NCBI RefSeq assembly: GCF_002843605.1
Contig: NZ_CP025263.1
Coordinates: 1,804,501-1,868,500 of the forward strand
Direction of reading: 5' to 3'
Length of the DNA: 64,000 nt
Origin: Pseudomonas sp. S09G 359
GTDB taxonomy: Bacteria > Pseudomonadota > Gammaproteobacteria > Pseudomonadales > Pseudomonadaceae
The notes under the pieces are model-generated. The model made no database searches. It saw only the letters and a program-made list of their open reading frames with translations, and was not told the DNA's origin. Made by a program: the position numbers and the translations under genes. Positions 59,201-64,000 of the stretch are shown here, piece after piece (position 1 is the stretch's first letter; every line of letters begins with the position of its first letter).

Positions 59201-60095
59201 GCAGTTTTTCCTTGGCGTGTACAGAGGTCGCGATCATTTCCGCGACAGCAATAGCTGCACAGTTGATGATGTCTAGGTTGCCAGCATACTGCGGTAGGTA
59301 ATCGCCGTTACCCACGACTTTTATGGTCGTTAGTACCCGATCTCCTTCAACCGTTGGCGGGACGATCAGTGCATAACCTGGAACATACTCTTTCAGTTTG
59401 GCAACCATTGCCTCTACCGACTGACGGATTGCAGGAATGTCAGGGTTGGTGATCTTGGCGTAGATGGTAGTCTGCATGTCGATCGGTGGGTTGGCCGGGT
59501 TCAGGATCAATATTGCCTTCGTCCGCTGTGCTCCCGAGAAGCGCATCAGCGCATCTTCAGTGGTTTCTATGTACTCATCAAGGTTGGCCCGAGTGGCTGG
59601 TCCCGCACTGAGCGATGCAATACTGGAGACGACTTCGATGTATTCGATATTGGCATGAACGGCAGCAATCGCACTGGCGATGGGAATGGATGACTGCCCG
59701 CCGCAGGTAATCATGTTGATGTTCTGAGTACCTCCGCCTACGCATTCCCCGGCGTTGATGGCAGGGATGCAGAAGACCCCCAGCTTTGCCGGTGTCATGT
59801 CGATGACGGTCTTTCCAAGCTTACGCAATGCATCCCAATGCTCAATATGTGCATGAGCGGAGGTTGCATCAAAAACCAGGTCGCACACATCAGGCGACGA
59901 GAGGATCGCACCAATACCCTGATCGGACGTGGGAATGCCTAGCTCGGTAGCTCTTTTCATTCCTGCCGACGAGTAGTTACGCCCGGCGAAAAGCGTGCAT
60001 ACAAGATGCTGAGAGCGCATTATCTTCACGAGCAGATCGGTACCAATATTGCCCGAACCGATAATAGCTACTTTCAGTACTTTTTTAGTGACCAT
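59193..60095 (-). CDS. Acylating acetaldehyde dehydrogenase (DmpF/MhpF type)
   Basis: A 300-residue enzyme with the NAD motif IIGSGNIGTDLL and the catalytic cysteine C131 in MITCGGQSSIP, as in DmpF. It oxidises a small aldehyde to acyl-CoA with NAD, normally on acetaldehyde passed through a channel from the partner aldolase. In a biosynthetic direction it could supply acetaldehyde from acetyl-CoA, or it could make another short acyl-CoA. ATG 60095 is chosen; an ATG at 60104 would add three residues. Confidence 0.87.
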   Translation of the reverse strand: MVTKKVLKVAIIGSGNIGTDLLVKIMRSQHLVCTLFAGRNYSSAGMKRATELGIPTSDQGIGAILSSPDVCDLVFDATSAHAHIEHWDALRKLGKTVIDMTPAKLGVFCIPAINAGECVGGGTQNINMITCGGQSSIPIASAIAAVHANIEYIEVVSSIASLSAGPATRANLDEYIETTEDALMRFSGAQRTKAILILNPANPPIDMQTTIYAKITNPDIPAIRQSVEAMVAKLKEYVPGYALIVPPTVEGDRVLTTIKVVGNGDYLPQYAGNLDIINCAAIAVAEMIATSVHAKEKLHA

Positions 60096-60133
60096 CACAT
60101 ACATCCAAGGAGGCGCAGATTCAAAGCAATTCG

Positions 60134-61072
60134 TTATTTTACCAGTAGCTCTTTGATCTCAGGCGCATGTTGTGTTTCGTGCAAAAAGAAGAAGTTGGTT
60201 TCTTGCGTCTGGTCATCCATCAGGCCGAACGCACGGAGGTTGCCTTCCGCGTCAGCGGTGAAGCATTGGTAGCCCAAGTCATGAAAAAGCTCGATGATCT
60301 GATTGGGATGGTAGTCAAACTTCGCTGCCCACTTTCGCAGCATTTCCGTAAATACAATTGGCTTGTCCTCGGCCAGCAACCGCATCGCGCCCTGGAAGAC
60401 AAAAAGCTCCGCACCTTCGACGTCACACTTGATAAAGTCGACTTTGGGCAGATTCAAGCGTGTTGATGTGTCGTCGAGAACCTTGACGTCGCAGGTAACC
60501 TTCTTTACGTCGGCGCGCCCGCTCAAGTTGGCTGAGGAGGCGTTCCCCGAACCGCCCGGGTAGAAATAGAACTCCAGGGTCTTCTCTTCCGAAGAGAAAC
60601 CGAAATTGAAGGTCTTGATATTGTCCAATTCGTTGATTCGCACGTTTTCCTGAAGTGCCGAATATGTGGAATCAATGGGTTCAAAGGCGTAGACATTTAC
60701 GCCGGGATTCTTTTTGGCAATGTTGAGGGCATACCACCCCATGTTTGCGCCAATATCCAATACGCAGGCATTCGGTTTGACCAGCTTGATGATCATGTTC
60801 GAATCGGTCAGCTCATAATCGCCAAAGTTGAGAATCTCAACCGGCGCAACGCGCTTGTCAAATTCGGGGCAAACAACCTTTATACCGTTGTCGCGGGATG
60901 TCATGATCACCTTTCCGTCAGTGATCTCTATGCGGGCAACGTTTGTTTCTTTCAACCATGATGCATAAGAAAAGAGCTTGCTGTGGAAGTCGTTGTACAT
61001 TCCATCTATGTAGTCAGGTTTGCTCAATGCTTGGTTTTCAAAACACTGACGCATCTCTTCCATGTTCTTCAT
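60134..61072 (-). CDS. FkbM family methyltransferase
   Basis: A 312-residue SAM-dependent methyltransferase. Motif I is ACVLDIGANMGWYALNIA (about residue 100), followed by YAFEPIDSTYSALQENV and the FkbM hallmark VDFIKCDVEGAELFVFQGA. FkbM enzymes usually O-methylate a hydroxyl of a sugar or macrolide; here the target is probably a sugar or its acyl side chain. ATG overlaps the epimerase stop by 4 bases. Confidence 0.88.
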   Translation of the reverse strand: MKNMEEMRQCFENQALSKPDYIDGMYNDFHSKLFSYASWLKETNVARIEITDGKVIMTSRDNGIKVVCPEFDKRVAPVEILNFGDYELTDSNMIIKLVKPNACVLDIGANMGWYALNIAKKNPGVNVYAFEPIDSTYSALQENVRINELDNIKTFNFGFSSEEKTLEFYFYPGGSGNASSANLSGRADVKKVTCDVKVLDDTSTRLNLPKVDFIKCDVEGAELFVFQGAMRLLAEDKPIVFTEMLRKWAAKFDYHPNQIIELFHDLGYQCFTADAEGNLRAFGLMDDQTQETNFFFLHETQHAPEIKELLVK

Positions 61073-62124
61073 GTGTAACTCTCAATGGTTTTCTTGAAGC
61101 CCTCTCGGACAGTCGTCCTAGGGAGCCAGCCGAGCCTTTTTACTTTAGTGATATCTGGGCAGTTTCTTACAATTGGACTTACTAAGTACGTACTATCATT
61201 TTCGCGGGTAGTAAACGAGACGCTCAATTCTTTTTCGGGGTACAGCCCTACCAGCATTTCGGCCAGCTCTCTGATACTGATTTCTCCCGCGGGGTTACCT
61301 ACATTGTATGCTTCGCCGTGGGTGCCGTTGAGTAATACCGTCCAGAAGCCTGCTACCGCGTCCGCGGCATAACAGAAAGCCCTCCGCGCAGTACCGTCGC
61401 TTTTCATGGTGATGGGCTGATTATTCAGGATATTGGCCACAAAATCAGCATATACCCTTCCGTCATTCAATAACATGTGAGGGCCGTAGGTGTGAAACGG
61501 CCTGACGATGGTGGCCGGTACACCTGCCTGGTGGTGCCAACTGATACACATGTTTTCACCCATTCGCTTGCTTTCCGCGTAGCAAGCACGGACCGAAGTC
61601 GGGTCGACAAACCCAAGATCTCGCTCCGAGGTAGGCACGATATCCGTCTGCCCGTACACCTCGCCACTGCTGAAGAAGAGAAACCCTTTCGACTCGCTCT
61701 GAGCTGCAAGTTTCAGCAAAGCAGCAGTCCCGAGCGTGTTGGCGCTCAAGGTGCCAATTGGATCGGTCGAATAGTACTTTGGGCTGGCCTGACTGGCGGC
61801 GTGAACAATGTAGTCAGGGCGCACATCAAGCGCCAACGGTTCGCTGACGTCTTGTTCTATGCAGATTAAATCCGATCTGCACAAGGCATGTGAAAACCTG
61901 CTCTCAAAGCGCTGCCGGCTGCGTACCATGGCGAAAATCTGGATCTCCAGCCCTTGGGTTTCATTGAGATACAACAACGTTTCTACCATATAGGCGGCGA
62001 GAAAACCCGAGGCGCCAGTAATGAGCACCTTTTGCCCTTTCAGGCGATGCCAGGGCAGCGTGTACTGGGTAGTAATCGCCAGCAGATCGCTCGTTACTAT
62101 GGCATTGCGCAAGATTCTTTCCAT
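61069..62124 (-). CDS. NAD-dependent nucleotide-sugar epimerase/dehydratase
   Basis: A 351-residue extended SDR. It has a 30-residue leader, the motif VLITGASGFLAAYMVETL, HAASQASPKYYSTDP, the catalytic serine in FFSSGEVYG and the YxxxK pair in YAESKRMGE, with RPFHTYGPHM. It looks closest to UDP-glucuronate decarboxylase or 4,6-dehydratase/epimerase groups, but the substrate cannot be decided. It lies between the ThDP enzyme and the methyltransferase and is coupled to the latter. Confidence 0.82.
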   Translation of the reverse strand: MERILRNAIVTSDLLAITTQYTLPWHRLKGQKVLITGASGFLAAYMVETLLYLNETQGLEIQIFAMVRSRQRFESRFSHALCRSDLICIEQDVSEPLALDVRPDYIVHAASQASPKYYSTDPIGTLSANTLGTAALLKLAAQSESKGFLFFSSGEVYGQTDIVPTSERDLGFVDPTSVRACYAESKRMGENMCISWHHQAGVPATIVRPFHTYGPHMLLNDGRVYADFVANILNNQPITMKSDGTARRAFCYAADAVAGFWTVLLNGTHGEAYNVGNPAGEISIRELAEMLVGLYPEKELSVSFTTRENDSTYLVSPIVRNCPDITKVKRLGWLPRTTVREGFKKTIESYT

Positions 62125-62132
62125 GAGAGGGC

Positions 62133-63965
62133 TTATGCGCCCAGCTCCTTTGATTTTTCATGCATCCCTTGGAGCATGGCACTCTCCAACTGGTCCCGTG
62201 GAATCAGTGGCGAGAGATCTTCCAGCGGTGGCGAGACCAGCGAACCATCCTCCTTCACTATCACTGAAAGCTTCGGTGAGAACAGTTGCTCGGGGTGCAT
62301 GAACACCTCGCAGATGATTGGTCCGGTTGCGGCCTGTACTTTCTCCAGAGCTGCGTCCACGTCATCCCAATGACGAATCTGGCAAGAAGGGATACCAAAG
62401 CCGGTTGCGAGCTTCGAGAAGTCTGGGCACGAAACGCCCGAAGTCCGGTCAGTCCCCACGTAAGAACCTTTGAACAACGAGTTCTGGGTGTGCTTGATCA
62501 TCAAGTAGCCATCGTTGTTGAAGATGAAAAGCTTGATCGGCAACTGGTGGTGCACGATTGTTTGCAGTTCTTGCAAGTTCATCATCATGCCGCCGTCGCA
62601 GTTGAGGCACATTACCTCGCCTCGGTCCGTGGCGAACGATACCCCTAGTGCCGCAGGCAGGCCATAGCCCATCTCACCGAGGCCGGTAGAAGTCATCAGG
62701 CGCTGGCCATCTTTCAGGCGCAGTACCTGATGCCCACACAAGAGGGCGGTGCCCATATCGGTCACGACGATCTGGTTCGGTTTGAATACGCCGTTCAGGC
62801 GCTCCATGAAACGATAAGAGTTAATGAAGCCGCCTTTGTCGGCATGCTCTTCACCGACCCATGGGAACCGCGCTTCATAGGCTTCACATTGCGCCAGCCA
62901 TAGGGCCTTGGAAGGAATTGCCAGTGGCTCCAGGCGAGCGCTCAATGCCTCGATAAAGACAGCTGCATCACTGACGATGACTTCCTGGGTGCGTGAAGCA
63001 TTCTTGACCGCTTCTTCACGACTAATGTCTACCACGTCAATCCGTGCTTCGCGCGCTAGCTCGGTCAGGTCATAACCGACCTGTGGTATGGCCAGACGAG
63101 TACCAATGGCAAGTATGTAATCACTGTTTTGCAGGATAAAGTTGGCCGAACGCTGGCCGTAGACGCCTGCGCGTCCGAACACCAAAGGGTGATCGGAGTC
63201 GATCATGTCGATACCCGCCCAGGATACGAGGCCCGGAGTACCGAGTTTCTCCAGCAGCGGCGCAATAAGTTTTACGGCGCCGGCCAGGCGGATGCCGTTG
63301 CCCAGCCAGAGCAGTGGCCGTTCGGCCTTGAGTAAGGCGGCCACGACACTGTCGACCTGTGCGGCCACTTCAGCGCTGATCGTTTTATCGACAGCGGGCG
63401 CTTGGAAATGCGCCATTTCGCTGGCTGGAATACGGCTGGACTGGATGTCCATCGGGATTTCGATCCAGGTTGGGCCTTGGCGGCCTTCCAGCGCGACGTG
63501 TACGGCTTTTTCGAGCTCGTATACGGCCTGCTCCGGCTGAGTGACGCGTTGAGTGTATTTGCATACCCGGCTCACCATCTGGCAGGAATCGTATCCCTGA
63601 ACGCCCCACATGCGCAGCGGGTTATCCACCGAGCAATGCTTGGAATGCTCATTACCCGCGATGACTACGCACGGAATGGAGTCGGCCCACGCAGACACCA
63701 CACCAGTAACGCCATTGGTGGAGCCAGCGCCTGTCGTCAGCAATGCTGCGGAAAGACGGCCGTTGGTGCGGTAATAGGTCTGTACGGCCATGCAAGCGGC
63801 CTGTTCGTGGTGCACGCAGACAATTTCAGTGTAGCCACGGCGGCTGATGGCTTCAAAAAGATGAACGTTACCAGCGCCGATAATCCCGAACGCATGGGTA
63901 ATGCCCAGGTTTTCCAGTGCTTCAGCGATCTGCTCACTTACTTTTGTTTTTTCCTGCGTTTGCAT
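62133..63965 (-). CDS. Thiamine-diphosphate-dependent enzyme (acetolactate synthase-like)
   Basis: A 610-residue three-domain ThDP enzyme. The N-terminal domain has the activating glutamate E54 in HHEQAA. The central domain is of the transhydrogenase type (LLWLGNGIRLAGA). The C-terminal cofactor domain has CDGGMMMNLQEL and FNNDGY, a variant of the GDG...NN motif with Cys for the first Gly. It is probably not a housekeeping acetolactate synthase because no regulatory subunit is near. It could decarboxylate a 2-oxo acid or add a two-carbon unit to a keto sugar, as YerE does. ATG 63965; the upstream region runs off the window. Confidence 0.85.
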   Translation of the reverse strand: MQTQEKTKVSEQIAEALENLGITHAFGIIGAGNVHLFEAISRRGYTEIVCVHHEQAACMAVQTYYRTNGRLSAALLTTGAGSTNGVTGVVSAWADSIPCVVIAGNEHSKHCSVDNPLRMWGVQGYDSCQMVSRVCKYTQRVTQPEQAVYELEKAVHVALEGRQGPTWIEIPMDIQSSRIPASEMAHFQAPAVDKTISAEVAAQVDSVVAALLKAERPLLWLGNGIRLAGAVKLIAPLLEKLGTPGLVSWAGIDMIDSDHPLVFGRAGVYGQRSANFILQNSDYILAIGTRLAIPQVGYDLTELAREARIDVVDISREEAVKNASRTQEVIVSDAAVFIEALSARLEPLAIPSKALWLAQCEAYEARFPWVGEEHADKGGFINSYRFMERLNGVFKPNQIVVTDMGTALLCGHQVLRLKDGQRLMTSTGLGEMGYGLPAALGVSFATDRGEVMCLNCDGGMMMNLQELQTIVHHQLPIKLFIFNNDGYLMIKHTQNSLFKGSYVGTDRTSGVSCPDFSKLATGFGIPSCQIRHWDDVDAALEKVQAATGPIICEVFMHPEQLFSPKLSVIVKEDGSLVSPPLEDLSPLIPRDQLESAMLQGMHEKSKELGA

Positions 63966-64000
63966 TTTAAAACTCCGTCGATGGACGCTTCAGCCTGCTC

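Noticed and set aside
58196..60095. The aldolase/dehydrogenase pair as part of a phenol or phenylpropionate degradation operon
   Set aside because: No ring-cleavage dioxygenase, hydratase or hydrolase genes are near; the pair is embedded and translationally packed with sugar and O-antigen genes.
62133..63965. Annotation as the housekeeping acetolactate synthase large subunit
   Set aside because: No small regulatory subunit or branched-chain amino acid gene is nearby, the cofactor motif differs (CDGG for GDGS), and the setting is polysaccharide synthesis.

Overview
The window looks like a chromosome segment of a Pseudomonas of the fluorescens group. Coding density and GC are high. The gene order yciK-mupP-ubiG-MTA deaminase-mtnA-gyrA-serC-pheA-hisC-tyrA/aroA-cmk-rpsA-ihfB, followed by an O-antigen locus with wbpL and wbpM, is the order I recall for Pseudomonas aeruginosa PAO1. 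Intergenic palindromic repeats of the TGTGGGAGGGGCTTGCCCCC type, common in this genus, occur throughout.

Layout. 1-5.7 kb: the end of a WXXGXW-like repeat protein, a small secreted protein, a PIN/AbrB toxin-antitoxin pair with a palindromic operator, a Rid protein, the nucleosidase PpnN, an LpxO-like dioxygenase and the enoyl reductase FabV. 5.8-12.8 kb: a LysR/aminotransferase pair, then a purine uptake group (PunR, PunC, a Tsx-like outer-membrane channel and an NCS2 permease). 12.9-21 kb: a LuxR solo between two proline-iminopeptidase-like hydrolases, the second leading a complete peptide/opine-type ABC importer operon. Both hydrolase genes have a related inverted repeat upstream. 21.2-26 kb: housekeeping genes for cell-wall recycling (MupP), ubiquinone (UbiG) and methylthioadenosine salvage. 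26.2-31.1 kb: a 1654-residue putative toxin between mtnA and gyrA, with a C-terminal domain resembling the Tiki/EreA/ChaN superfamily. 31.4-43.5 kb: gyrA, the aromatic/serine/histidine gene chain, cmk, rpsA, a lipoprotein, ihfB and a LapA-domain protein.

43.5-64 kb is an O-antigen locus in two converging halves. The plus-strand half (wbjB, wbjC, wbjD, a glycosyltransferase, wbpL, wbpM) should make UDP-L-FucNAc, load the first sugar on undecaprenyl phosphate and supply UDP-sugar dehydratase activity. The minus-strand half runs from beyond the right edge: a thiamine-diphosphate enzyme, a sugar epimerase/dehydratase, an FkbM methyltransferase, an acylating aldehyde dehydrogenase, a 4-hydroxy-2-oxovalerate-type aldolase, a flippase, glycosyltransferases, a hexapeptide acyltransferase and a Wzy-like polymerase. 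The aldolase, dehydrogenase and ThDP enzyme are normally linked to aromatic catabolism or pyruvate chemistry. Here they may build an unusual acyl group (possibly 3-hydroxybutyryl) or a branched sugar for the O-antigen. That module and the Tiki-like toxin are the most novel parts of the window.
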